In this document: piece after piece, positions 16,287-24,575 of the stretch
How the letters are laid out: each line of letters opens with the position of its first letter
How positions within the stretch are numbered: the first letter of the stretch is position 1
Origin: DASVRZ01 sp038228695
GTDB lineage: Bacteria > Verrucomicrobiota > Verrucomicrobiia > Chthoniobacterales > DASVRZ01
Direction: 5' to 3'
DNA length: 34,451 nucleotides
Assembly (NCBI GenBank): GCA_038228695.1
Contig: JBBRPA010000039.1
Span: forward strand, 1 to 34,451
Position numbers and translations under genes: made by a program
Notes under the pieces: model-generated
Told to the model about the DNA's origin: nothing
What the model saw: only the letters and a program-made list of their open reading frames with translations
Database searches by the model: none

Positions 16287-18152
16287 CTACTTGCGCTCTT
16301 GATTCACGCGGGTTGCGAGGCGCTTAAGGTATTCGCTGGCCTTCTTGTCATTGAGGGTTCGCTTCACCCAGGTATCCGGGATGTCGTTGAGGACATTGAG
16401 GCGCATCAAGGTGTTCACGAGGTTGCGCTCGGCATTCACTTCTTTGACGCTTTCGAGTTCCGAGAGAAGGGCAGCCTTGCCGGACGGATTCCCGAGCGTG
16501 AATAACTCATTGGCTGCGGCGACACGGATGGCGGAGTGGGAATCGGCCAACACTCCCACGAGCGCGTCTGCCGCAGGGGAGGCGGATTTACCGAGGATCA
16601 GGCATCCTTCGGTCGCCCAATAGCGGGTAACGGGATCTTTGTCCGTCAGCAGGGACTGGAAATGGGGCAGGTTTTTCGCATTCCCCTCGGAGGCGGCGAA
16701 TGCCAGTTCCACGAGTGCTGGCAGGTCTCCCTTGCGTTCCGCGAGGTAGCTTGCGATTGGCTTTTTCAGAGCAAGTTCGGCCCACATCGGTTCGGGGATG
16801 AGGCCGGTGTCGGCGGTTTCGATCATTTTCGTCTTCAGCCGTCCGCGCATGGCGGCGAGGCGCTCCGCGTGAGCTGGATCAGCGGCGAGATTGTGGATTT
16901 CCCATGGGTCGCCTTGCGTGTCGAACAGGCGCTCGGATGGCTGCGGGGTTTCCCAGATTTGATTGAAGCGGGCGTCGAGTTTCCCGTCCTGCCAAGCCTT
17001 CTGCCAAGCCAGCCAGCCAGCCTGTCCGAACTGATAGGAGCTGTAGGGAGCTCCCGGGAGGTTGGGGTGGAAGTTGCGGATGTATTTCCAGCGACCGTCG
17101 GTGAGGCCGCGGCGTAGTCCGTAGATCTCGTCGAAGCGGTCGGCGAAGAGAAACACATCGTTGGTTTCGGCGGGTTCCTGGCGCTTCGAGCCGAGGAAAG
17201 CGCGGCCCTGCATTTGGGAAGGCTTGTCGAGACCGACGAGCGATAGCAGCGTGGGGGCGAGGTCGACGAAAGCGACGTTTTCATCGACACGCTGACCCGA
17301 CTTGAAGGGGGAGAGAGATCTCCATTTCTCCGGCACATGAAGCAACATCGGGACACGAACGCCGGTGTCCAACAGGTAGCGTTTGCCGCGCGGAAGGATC
17401 CCTCCATGGTCGCTATAGTAGAAGATGATCGTGTCGTCGGCGAGACCTGCGGATTTGAGTTTATCCAGCAACTTCCCGACTGCGGTGTCGAGCGCGGTCA
17501 TGTTATCGTGATAGATCGCGATGTCGGAGCGAATTTCCGGCAGATCCGGTAGGTATGGAGGCACGGTGACCGTGGCGGGATCTAGGCGCGGCGTGTTGGG
17601 GATGGTGCCATTTTTGCGATTTGCCGCGATTTTGTCGGAGAAAAGCGTGCTCTCGTGTGATATCCCGAGGTTAAAAACTGCGAAGAACGGCTTGCCCTTG
17701 GGCCGGTCCTGATAGGTGGCGTCCTCTGAGCAGACGTCCCAGATCGCCTCGTCATTTCCCAAGAAGTTGTAGTCGGTTTTTGCATTGTTGGTGCAGTAGT
17801 ATCCCTGCTCGCGAAGGTAGGTGACGTAGGGCTTGAAGGTAGCGGGAATCGGGTGGCGGCTTCGCATGTGCTGGGTGCCCTGGGTCACGGCGTAGGCGCC
17901 GTTGAGGATGGTCGAGCGGGCGACGGCGCAGACAGGCGCGTTCGAGTAGGCGTGGTTGAAGAGGGTGCCACCTGCGGCAAGGGCGTCGAGGCGCGGGGTC
18001 TTGGCCTCGGTGTTGCCGTAGCAGCCGAGCCAGTGCGAAGCATTGTCCTCGGACACGATCCAGAGGATGTTAGGACGGTCGGCGGCTGGGAGGGCTGGCA
18101 AGTTACCAGTGACAAGAGCGAGGGCAGCGAACAGGTATTTGACGAATCTCAT
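16287..18152 (-). CDS. Secreted sulfatase with C-terminal HEAT-like repeats
   Basis: A 621-residue sulfatase of the arylsulfatase/heparan-sulfamidase-like group. I start it at ATG 18150-18152, which gives a clean signal peptide (R2, K5, A-L-P-A-A cleavage near 24); a TTG 39 bases upstream is less likely. Metal-binding E35-D36 (S-E-D-N), the active-site cysteine C75 with R79, H166 and the later D248-H249 pair are all present. The active-site motif reads C-A-V-A-R, so the usual Pro/Ala of C-x-P/A-x-R is Val. The sulfatase domain ends near residue 460. About 480-600 has HEAT-like helical repeats (D-P-V-T-R-Y-W-A, H-S-A-I-R-V-A-A-A), common in sulfatases of this phylum. It probably removes sulfate from a polysaccharide in the periplasm. 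Confidence 0.9.
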   Translation of the reverse strand: MRFVKYLFAALALVTGNLPALPAADRPNILWIVSEDNASHWLGCYGNTEAKTPRLDALAAGGTLFNHAYSNAPVCAVARSTILNGAYAVTQGTQHMRSRHPIPATFKPYVTYLREQGYYCTNNAKTDYNFLGNDEAIWDVCSEDATYQDRPKGKPFFAVFNLGISHESTLFSDKIAANRKNGTIPNTPRLDPATVTVPPYLPDLPEIRSDIAIYHDNMTALDTAVGKLLDKLKSAGLADDTIIFYYSDHGGILPRGKRYLLDTGVRVPMLLHVPEKWRSLSPFKSGQRVDENVAFVDLAPTLLSLVGLDKPSQMQGRAFLGSKRQEPAETNDVFLFADRFDEIYGLRRGLTDGRWKYIRNFHPNLPGAPYSSYQFGQAGWLAWQKAWQDGKLDARFNQIWETPQPSERLFDTQGDPWEIHNLAADPAHAERLAAMRGRLKTKMIETADTGLIPEPMWAELALKKPIASYLAERKGDLPALVELAFAASEGNAKNLPHFQSLLTDKDPVTRYWATEGCLILGKSASPAADALVGVLADSHSAIRVAAANELFTLGNPSGKAALLSELESVKEVNAERNLVNTLMRLNVLNDIPDTWVKRTLNDKKASEYLKRLATRVNQERK

Positions 18153-18338
18153 GAAGCCGGAACGATACGGAGGCGGGATGGGGAATCTCAATCCCTAAAA
18201 TACCAAGACTAAGGCGTTTGGTCTTCGGCGAAACCCCCTCAATGGCACTGAAATGCTCGGCGACCGCGCACAGGTCTGTGGAGCGCCGGGTGGTGACTCT
18301 CTCAGGGGCGGCACTTCGATACGAAGGTTCTTCGGGCG

Positions 18339-18533
18339 TTACTTGCGCAGCCAGACGACGAGGGCGTCGCACTCGCGTTCTGGGTCTGCCAGGTCGGTGA
18401 TTTCGGGAATCGAAAATCGCGCAATCGCAATCGGCCCGGCAGAGTCGTTCGGCGAAATTCTGCTGATGATCCAGTGATCATGCGAAGTGCCGGAGTCCGC
18501 GCTCCAGCAGGTGCTCGGCGGGCATGCGGGCAA
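18339..18533 (-). pseudogene. Unidentified coding relic
   Basis: The minus-strand frame ending at 18339 has protein-like composition in its last 45 codons (D-H-W-I-I-S-R-I, A-I-A-R-F-S-I-P-E-I, D-P-E-R-E-C-D-A-L-V-V-W-L). Its first 15 codons overlap, in another frame, the XylR-type relic, so the real piece probably starts near 18480. I do not recognise the family. It may be the end of a different lost gene joined to the regulator relic. Confidence 0.25.
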
Positions 18534-18603
18534 CTCGGGAGCTGTCGCTGACTACATATGGCAATTCAGGTGCCAGCCCAGAACCACTGGAGCCGCAGCC
18601 TGC
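18478..18603 (-). pseudogene. Relic of a XylR-type (LacI-sensor/AraC) regulator
   Basis: In one minus-strand frame 18600 to 18478 reads G-L-A-P-E-L-P-Y-V-V-S-D, then R-V-A-R-M-P-A-E-H-L-L-E-R-G-L-R-H-F-A, then stop. This is the segment of the LacI-like sensor domain where the intact regulator at 23326-24483 has G-L-A-P-E-F-P-A-V-I-S-E and E-I-A-R-L-A-A-Q-H-L-Q-E-R-G-F-L-N-F-A. About 35-40 codons survive; the DNA-binding domain is gone. It marks a former local regulator gene of the sulfatase/hydrolase locus. Confidence 0.7.
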
Positions 18604-18726
18604 CACTTGGGTTCACCCAAAAAAACGGCACTTGTAGATCGGGAAAACTATCCAGTTCACACGAGGCAGGGGAGTCTCTACAGCACTCAGGCTTCCAAAA
18701 AAATCAAACAAAATCAAAAACTTTTC

Positions 18727-18815
18727 TTGACGGATTATGTCAATGAGCTACACCTATAAACAGGTTCTGTTTTCGATGAAATCGAAATAAGGACTTTGTA
18801 GATTCTGACAAAGTC
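18727..18815 (+). promoter_or_regulatory. Cluster of three inverted repeats upstream of the hydrolase
   Basis: Three perfect dyads lie in a row: TTGAC/GTCAA at 18727-18743 (7-base spacer), TTTCGAT/ATCGAAA at 18771-18787 (3-base loop) and GACTTTGT/ACAAAGTC at 18792-18815 (8-base loop). None is followed by a T-run in either direction, so they are not typical terminators. They may be operator sites or RNA structures in the control region of the beta-helix hydrolase gene. Confidence 0.4.
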
Positions 18816-18979
18816 AAAAATCCCCCCAACCCCTAGACAACACTAAGCAAATATCAATACCCCTAGAATTAAGAAACCAAGCTCCGCAAACTGAAGACCA
18901 CCTTATCGGTGCTTTTCGCTTTACACTTCCAGCGGCATTTCACACTGCCGGATTTTGCAAGACGCGGTCTGCTACCTCC

Positions 18980-19061
18980 TTCTTTGCCGAGTCGAATTTC
19001 GGCAAAGAAACAATTAATCGTTCCCCTCCCTGTCTTCCGATGTAGCCCAACAGCTACATCG
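18980..19061 (+). promoter_or_regulatory. Two strong hairpins in the hydrolase 5' leader
   Basis: A perfect 11-bp stem pairs 18980-18990 with 18999-19009 around an 8-base loop. A perfect 9-bp stem pairs 19038-19046 with 19053-19061 around a 6-base loop. Both lie within 140 bases of the hydrolase start codon and would form in its mRNA leader if transcription starts upstream. No T-run follows either. They could protect the mRNA or serve as a regulatory leader. Confidence 0.4.
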
Positions 19062-19117
19062 ATAGACACCCTCAAAAGCAAATTCCTAGCAATAAAAATA
19101 ACCCCCTCAAACAAAAA

Positions 19118-21961
19118 ATGAAGCACTATCAAATAAAAATTATAAAAACCCTGCTGTCCGGTTTGGCATCTCTCACTGCCGCATTTACGCTGTTCACGAC
19201 AGTCGCCCCAGTCGATGCGCAACAAATATCCGGGATTAACGTTTACAACGCGGTACCAGGATTATCTGCCTCAGACAAATATTCCGTGCGAGTATGCGCG
19301 ACTTCCAATCAGACGGTGTGGAAAAACGTCTTTACCTTGCAAACTTCAGTCAATCCTAACAATCCCATCACTAATGTGGGATCTGTGGCAGACGATAAAG
19401 TGTATTATAAAACAGTGGCTGGTTGGTCGCACAGTTACGTGAATTTCGAGATGACGGTGCCAGTCACGGTGGAGATCACCAAAATAGGCGGCACGATCAG
19501 CACTGCGGCGGTGCACCCGGCAAGGAAGGCGAATAACGTGTATGTCACTGGGGGCAAAGCCTACCTCACCATGAACAACCCGTGCAACGTGGCGGTGGAC
19601 ATAGACGGGCAGATGAATACGCGCGACACGGGCGACGGGGTCGGTGCACCAATCCACACAATCTCAATCCACGGTAATCCCGTATTGGCCGGCAAGCCAG
19701 CGGCTACTGGCGATCAGACCGTGCTTTATGTGACAGCGGGGACGCCACCGCCTACGACGACTGGTACTTGGACGACGATGTATTTTCTGCCGGGTAAACA
19801 TGATCTGGGGAAGAATTTTCCGTTGTATAAGGATAAGCAATATTACATCCCTGGCGACGCGATCGTTTATGGCGGCTTCTGCAATAATGATTACAGCACT
19901 TCACCAGATAGGGGCACTAATATCCGTGTCTTTGGACATGGCACTATTTCCGGCGAAAAAATCGAGCATTGGAAATTGGATAACTCCAATCCACCTCCCC
20001 CTCCCGATGACACGGAGAAATATGCCTACAAGCATCGCGCAATCGACATTGAGAATGGCAAAAATGCTAGATTGGAAGGCATCACCATTACTGATCCGTC
20101 CTACCATTCTATCATCATTGGGACTACTTATTCATCCGCTCCGAGCGATAGGAACCTTGTGTCATGGGTAAAAACCTTCACTTGGCGGGTCAACGGCGAT
20201 GGTGGTGGTGGTGGTGTTACTAACACCGTAAGCAATTGTTTCGAGCGCACACAGGACGACAGCCTCTACATCTCAGGCTCAGGCCTCGCATTCTCCGAAA
20301 ATGTCTTGTGGTCCGACGTCAACGGATCGGCCATGCGGCTTACGTTTCTGCCTAACACCCCTGTCACGATTGATGGTATCGACGTGATCTATGCGCGGCA
20401 CAATTGGTGGAGTGGATCCAGCCCTCTGCAATTGCCGGCGGATTACGCTGCTGACCATGGTAATGGTGTTGTCTTTTCTAATATTACCATCTCGGATTTG
20501 TTTCCGAACGGTCCCGCGATCTCGATTCATCAACCCGTCAGCGTTGCAAAACCGACAGCCTCTTTCTCTGGTGCTACGTTTAGGAACGTGTTGGTCGCAA
20601 CCTCCAATATTAAGGACGGGCGGGGACCAGGAAAAATCAATATAAAGAACGAACTCATCGCCGATCCGGGCGCATCGATCCATGACCTCACCTTCGACAA
20701 CCTTGTCATCGGTGGCACGCTCGTGACCTCTAGCAATTGGACGAACTATTTCACCACCAGTGGCAATGTTTACAACATTTTCTTCGCGAACACCAGCGGC
20801 GCTACAGTTGTGTCCTATACGCTCGCCGCGACCGCGAATAACGGAACTGTTATGCTCAATCCGCCCGGCGGTACCTACCTTGCGGGGACTGAAGTCGCGG
20901 TTACAGCAGTTCCGAATCCCGGTAATCTGTTCTCACATTGGAGCTCCGGACTTTCTGGGACAACCAACACGACGATCGTTACGATGAATGGTAACAAGAG
21001 CATCACGGCGAGTACTATCGCCGCATTGCCCCGCACTGGCTGGGTAGCTAGTGCTTCTTCAGGCTATGCTAGTCCAGCCTTAGCGATTGATGGAAATGTC
21101 GCCACTCGTTGGGATACCAATGCCTATCAGGTCAGCGGCCAAACGTATCAGGTGGATATGGGCTCGGCCCAGACCTTCAGCAAAATCGTCTTGGATACTG
21201 GTAGTTCACCGAATGATTATGCGCGCAGCTATCAGATCAATGTCTCGAATGACGGAGTCAATTTCGGCACTCCAGTCGCCAGCGGAATCGGTGCTGCTGT
21301 GACCACGATTAACTTTTCCCCGCAGACAGCGCGTTACATTAAAGTCACTCAGACAGGTAGCTCGACGTCGGCTTATTGGAGTATCCACGAGTTTTATGTG
21401 TATGCATCCCTTCCCAGCCCATGGCTGTCGGCGGACGTTGGCACGGGAGGACTCAGTGGCAGTGCCAATTATAATGTTCCCACTTGGACTATTACGGGTT
21501 CGGGCGCTGACATCTGGAACACGGCAGATACGTTCCGTTACGTGTATCAAGCCTCTAGTGGGGATTGCAGCGTAGTGGCGCGAGTAGCGAGCCTGACAAA
21601 TACGAACGCATGGGCCAAGACGGGAGTCATGATTCGCGAAAGCACAGCGGCCGGTGCCATGAACGTGATGATCTGTGTGACGCCGGGCAATGGTGTGAGC
21701 TTCCAATGGCGGGGCGTGACCAATGGGGCTTACGGGTATGCGCAGGTGACGGGTCAGACGGCTCCCAAATGGTTAAGAATCACGCGAACAGGAAACTCAT
21801 TTACAGGCTACTATTCAGCCGACGGAACGACATGGACCCAAGTGGGCACAGCTCAAACGATTGCCATGGCCAACACGGCGACCATCGGCTTGGCCGTGTG
21901 CAGCCATACCACCACGGCACTCTGTACGAGCACCATGGACAGCGTAACAGCGACGCCGTAA
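19118..21961 (+). CDS. Secreted multidomain beta-helix glycoside hydrolase (GH49/GH28-like)
   Basis: A 947-residue exported enzyme. The signal peptide runs to about residue 34 (V-D-A cleavage). Residues 36-200 form a beta-sandwich and about 215-565 a right-handed parallel beta-helix like that of GH49 dextranases/isopullulanases or GH28. The likely catalytic pair is D380-D381 in R-T-Q-D-D-S-L, with the later D-V-N-G-S-A strand as further support. Then come a divergent InlB-type B-repeat (565-632, ending N-G-N-K-S-I-T-A), an F5/8-type C (CBM32-like) discoidin domain (about 636-763), and a concanavalin-like C-terminal domain (767-947) with W-A-K-T-G-V-M-I-R-E. The accessory domains suggest binding to an insoluble or branched glycan. 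There is no Shine-Dalgarno site. The gene is divergent from the sulfatase and probably acts in the same degradation task. Exact substrate unknown. Confidence 0.82.
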   Translation: MKHYQIKIIKTLLSGLASLTAAFTLFTTVAPVDAQQISGINVYNAVPGLSASDKYSVRVCATSNQTVWKNVFTLQTSVNPNNPITNVGSVADDKVYYKTVAGWSHSYVNFEMTVPVTVEITKIGGTISTAAVHPARKANNVYVTGGKAYLTMNNPCNVAVDIDGQMNTRDTGDGVGAPIHTISIHGNPVLAGKPAATGDQTVLYVTAGTPPPTTTGTWTTMYFLPGKHDLGKNFPLYKDKQYYIPGDAIVYGGFCNNDYSTSPDRGTNIRVFGHGTISGEKIEHWKLDNSNPPPPPDDTEKYAYKHRAIDIENGKNARLEGITITDPSYHSIIIGTTYSSAPSDRNLVSWVKTFTWRVNGDGGGGGVTNTVSNCFERTQDDSLYISGSGLAFSENVLWSDVNGSAMRLTFLPNTPVTIDGIDVIYARHNWWSGSSPLQLPADYAADHGNGVVFSNITISDLFPNGPAISIHQPVSVAKPTASFSGATFRNVLVATSNIKDGRGPGKINIKNELIADPGASIHDLTFDNLVIGGTLVTSSNWTNYFTTSGNVYNIFFANTSGATVVSYTLAATANNGTVMLNPPGGTYLAGTEVAVTAVPNPGNLFSHWSSGLSGTTNTTIVTMNGNKSITASTIAALPRTGWVASASSGYASPALAIDGNVATRWDTNAYQVSGQTYQVDMGSAQTFSKIVLDTGSSPNDYARSYQINVSNDGVNFGTPVASGIGAAVTTINFSPQTARYIKVTQTGSSTSAYWSIHEFYVYASLPSPWLSADVGTGGLSGSANYNVPTWTITGSGADIWNTADTFRYVYQASSGDCSVVARVASLTNTNAWAKTGVMIRESTAAGAMNVMICVTPGNGVSFQWRGVTNGAYGYAQVTGQTAPKWLRITRTGNSFTGYYSADGTTWTQVGTAQTIAMANTATIGLAVCSHTTTALCTSTMDSVTATP

Positions 21962-22060
21962 CTACTGGTCAACTATCGGTAGTCAGACCTAAGCAATGAT
22001 CAGTCAGGGGGAGGGGCCAAAGCGGCTCCTTCCCTTACAGCTGCAAGAGGAACGAACGAT

Positions 22061-23230
22061 ATGAGGAAGAATCCAAAACGACGCAGCCAAAGTGACGAGG
22101 AGCATCGACCCGTGCGGAAGAGTTTCGCGCTGGCCTCGGTGATCTTGGGCCTGAGTCTCGCAATCTGGTCTGGGTCGAAAACCCCGCCGGGTAAGGCAGA
22201 ACGAATACCTCTCGCGTCGGAGTCGGGCAATCCTCAATTCCGCTTCGCCCCCCAGAGTGCGCCCAGCAGCCGGATGCAGCCGTGGGAACCTCCTACTGCT
22301 CCCAAGCAGGGAAAATTGGAAAGGTTTATGGCCGCGTTTCAGGTTGCCCAAGCCCTAACTGACCCGATGGAACAGGAGACCGCTTTGAACCGGTGCATGG
22401 TAGGCTTGACGCCGGAGACGGCTGCGACCTTCCTAACCGGCCTAAAATCGGAAGACTTGAAAGGCTTCGCCGTTCAACGGCTGTTCGACTGTTGGGCTAC
22501 CGGGAATCCGAGTGAAGCGGCGGCTTGGGCGCAAGGCCAAAACGATCAGGAAACGTGCCAATTCTTCCTAAATGTGGCTGCCTTGCGCTGGGCAGCGAAC
22601 GATTTGCAAGCAGCCTCCAACTGGGCGTGCAGTTTGCCCGAGGGAGCCTCGCGGACGGAAATCTTGGCGGCAGTCGGATCTGAGGCAGTGCGGAGCGACC
22701 CGCGTGAAGCAGTCCGTTTGGGTGGGGAACTGCCTGCAGGCACGGAGCAAACGAGTTTAATCCTCCGTGCAGCGGCGGAATGGGCAGACACGGACCAGAC
22801 CAGCGCACTGGAATGGGCGAACCAAATCGCGGACGATGACCTGCGCCAGCGCGTGACCGGGCAAATCGTAGTGGCCTCGGCGGAGCAGGATCCAGCAGGG
22901 GCCGCCGACATCGCCCTGCAACAGATGGCCCCGGGCGAGGAACAGGATCGTACAGTAGTCTCCATCGTCCAAAGCTGGGTCCAAACGGATCCTGCAGCTG
23001 CTTCCAGATGGGTAAGCAAGTTTCCTGAAAATGGGCTGGGTCGTGACGCAATAGACAATCTCGTCAATCTGTGGGCGAGCCGGGATTTAGTCGCTCCTGG
23101 CAAATGGCTCTTAACACTGCAACCAGGTAAATTGCGAAACGCGGGCGTCCTCGCCTACTCGCAAGTGTTGAAGCGGACCGATGCCGCATCGGCGGAACGC
23201 TGGGCTTCATCTGTGACCGCCGTTCAGTGA
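22061..23230 (+). CDS. Verrucomicrobial Trp-repeat protein, membrane anchored
   Basis: A 389-residue protein with a single hydrophobic segment at about 19-37 after a Lys/Arg-rich start, so it is either anchored in the membrane or exported. From residue 110 on it is built from helical repeats of about 30 residues with the pattern W-(A/V)-x-x-D-P-x-x-A-x-x-W-(A/V)-x-x-L-P, e.g. W-A-T-G-N-P-S-E-A-A-A-W and W-V-Q-T-D-P-A-A-A-S-R-W. Such repeats are frequent in proteins of Verrucomicrobiota and suggest a TPR/HEAT-like solenoid for protein contacts; I know of no proven function. An A-G-A-G-G-A ribosome binding site precedes the ATG by a normal distance. It follows the hydrolase gene by 99 bases and may be co-transcribed with it. 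Confidence 0.75.
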   Translation: MRKNPKRRSQSDEEHRPVRKSFALASVILGLSLAIWSGSKTPPGKAERIPLASESGNPQFRFAPQSAPSSRMQPWEPPTAPKQGKLERFMAAFQVAQALTDPMEQETALNRCMVGLTPETAATFLTGLKSEDLKGFAVQRLFDCWATGNPSEAAAWAQGQNDQETCQFFLNVAALRWAANDLQAASNWACSLPEGASRTEILAAVGSEAVRSDPREAVRLGGELPAGTEQTSLILRAAAEWADTDQTSALEWANQIADDDLRQRVTGQIVVASAEQDPAGAADIALQQMAPGEEQDRTVVSIVQSWVQTDPAAASRWVSKFPENGLGRDAIDNLVNLWASRDLVAPGKWLLTLQPGKLRNAGVLAYSQVLKRTDAASAERWASSVTAVQ

Positions 23231-23325
23231 CGCCAAAAATACGGGACTGCTAGTGTAAAGTCGCGTAGGAGAAATGACATGAGGTGAGCTAGCGCAGCAT
23301 AGAGCTATATCAGCTACCTCGAAGT

Positions 23326-24483
23326 TTAGTGAGTTATATTTCGCCCACGTCTTACAACCCCTGGTGAGCTTCCTAGGCGACGTTTGAATGTATTTGAAAA
23401 ATGTTCCACTGTGGCAAATCCGGTCCGTTCAGCGATCTCAGGTATGCTCAGGCGGGTGGTGCGCAGAAGTAGATCGGCTTGTGTCATGCGGTGCCTCAAT
23501 ACCTGTTCGTAAGGTGAGACGCCGAAGTGCTTGCGAAATAATCTCTCCAAAAAGGTGCGGGACATTCCGGCTAAGCGGGCGAGGTCGTCGATGAGTAATG
23601 GCTTGCAAGCATGATCGCGGAGATGCCGCACCGCAGCGGCCAGCCCAGCATTTGCCACGGCCACCGTATCCGTGGAAGGCCGGGAGGCGATGCCTAACGG
23701 TGGCACGGTGGTGATCGCAGGTTGACTGCGTTTGCCATGCATGAGTTGATCCAGTATCGCGGCAGCCTTGGCACCGACTTCGTGAGCGCCGGGGATCACA
23801 CTGCTCAGCGGTGGATCGCACAACTCGCAGAGCAGCTCGTCATTATGCTGGCTGATGACGGCCACCTCATCTGGCACGCGCAGCCCTAGTGCCCGGCACG
23901 CATCCAGCACCTGCTGCCCGCGGATGTCGTAGCAGGCCATGATACCGACGGGCTTCGGAAGTTTGTTGAGCCATTTTTGAATCTGCTCCTGCTCTTGCTC
24001 TTCACCAGAAGTGGGAAAAATTTCGCAGGCATGACCCGCTCCAACGCAAATACTGGCAAAATGTCCGCTGTGACTCCGGGACCACGCGAAACGCCCATCC
24101 CCGCAGTAGGCGAAGTTTAAGAAACCCCGCTCTTGGAGATGTTGCGCTGCCAGCCGGGCAATCTCCGCACTTTCGCTGATTACAGCGGGAAATTCCGGTG
24201 CCAGTCCGCTCGCACTTACATTCACCACAGGCACCCCGCAGCTCTTGACGGCCCGGGCGATTTCGGGCGTTTCGATGCGGGCAATGATCCCATCTCCTTG
24301 CCACTGCTTCAGCCATGCGGGTGGTTTATTTCCCCGTCCTTGTTCCGATAGATGGATCGTCCAGACCGCATGGGCACGCATCCAATCCCTTACCCCGCGC
24401 AACAGCTCACGGCTGAAAGCGTTCGAGGTTTCGATCAAGAGAGCGACAACTGGGGGGCGGGTTCTGTGGCGTTTGTAAGGCAT
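23326..24483 (-). CDS. XylR-type transcriptional regulator (LacI-like sensor, AraC DNA-binding)
   Basis: A regulator of about 385 residues. I favour ATG 24481-24483, preceded by GGAAAG; an ATG 18 bases upstream is also in frame. The N-terminal two thirds is a periplasmic-binding-protein-like sugar sensor: V-A-L-L-I-E-T-S-N-A-F-S-R-E at the start, N-F-A-Y-C-G-D in the middle, and D-E-V-A-V-I-S-Q-H-N-D later. The last 100 residues are an AraC-type double helix-turn-helix with A-G-M-S-R-T-F-L-E-R-L-F-R-K and the signature I-A-x-x-T-G-F-A-T-V-E-H-F-S-N-T-F-K-R. The family (E. coli XylR type) binds direct repeats and responds to a sugar. It is divergent from the dehydrogenase-led operon, with two direct repeats between them, so it most likely controls that operon. 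Confidence 0.92.
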   Translation of the reverse strand: MPYKRHRTRPPVVALLIETSNAFSRELLRGVRDWMRAHAVWTIHLSEQGRGNKPPAWLKQWQGDGIIARIETPEIARAVKSCGVPVVNVSASGLAPEFPAVISESAEIARLAAQHLQERGFLNFAYCGDGRFAWSRSHSGHFASICVGAGHACEIFPTSGEEQEQEQIQKWLNKLPKPVGIMACYDIRGQQVLDACRALGLRVPDEVAVISQHNDELLCELCDPPLSSVIPGAHEVGAKAAAILDQLMHGKRSQPAITTVPPLGIASRPSTDTVAVANAGLAAAVRHLRDHACKPLLIDDLARLAGMSRTFLERLFRKHFGVSPYEQVLRHRMTQADLLLRTTRLSIPEIAERTGFATVEHFSNTFKRRLGSSPGVVRRGRNITH

Positions 24484-24509
24484 GGGAATTACTTTCCGCA
24501 TTTGCCGCG

Positions 24510-24538
24510 ATCACGCAACTAAGATACGGCATCACGCA
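24510..24538. promoter_or_regulatory. Candidate regulator binding site: direct repeat 21 bp apart
   Basis: The octamer ATCACGCA occurs at 24510-24517 and again at 24531-24538, both in the same orientation and with starts 21 bases apart, i.e. two helical turns. The pair lies in the short space between the XylR-type regulator and the divergent operon. AraC-type DNA-binding domains commonly bind such same-face direct repeats. Confidence 0.5.
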
Positions 24539-24575
24539 TAGACAATCTTCCCTCTCTTCTGCATATTGTAGTTAT

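Larger units (their letters stand above)
18153..19117. other. Long divergent region: regulator relic plus structured leader
   Basis: About 965 bases between the divergent sulfatase and beta-helix hydrolase genes. The left half holds a relic of a XylR-type regulator (18478-18603) and another coding relic (18339-18480). The right half (18727-19061) is AT-rich and carries five perfect inverted repeats. Promoters for both flanking genes should be here. Confidence 0.5.

Noticed and set aside
18727..18760. TTGACG ... TATAAA as a sigma-70 promoter
   Set aside because: The spacing is 22 bases, well outside the usual 16-18, and the TTGAC lies in a dyad.
21985..22055. GC-rich imperfect hairpin after the hydrolase as a terminator
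   Set aside because: The stem has two mismatches and no T-run follows. It is too weak to call.
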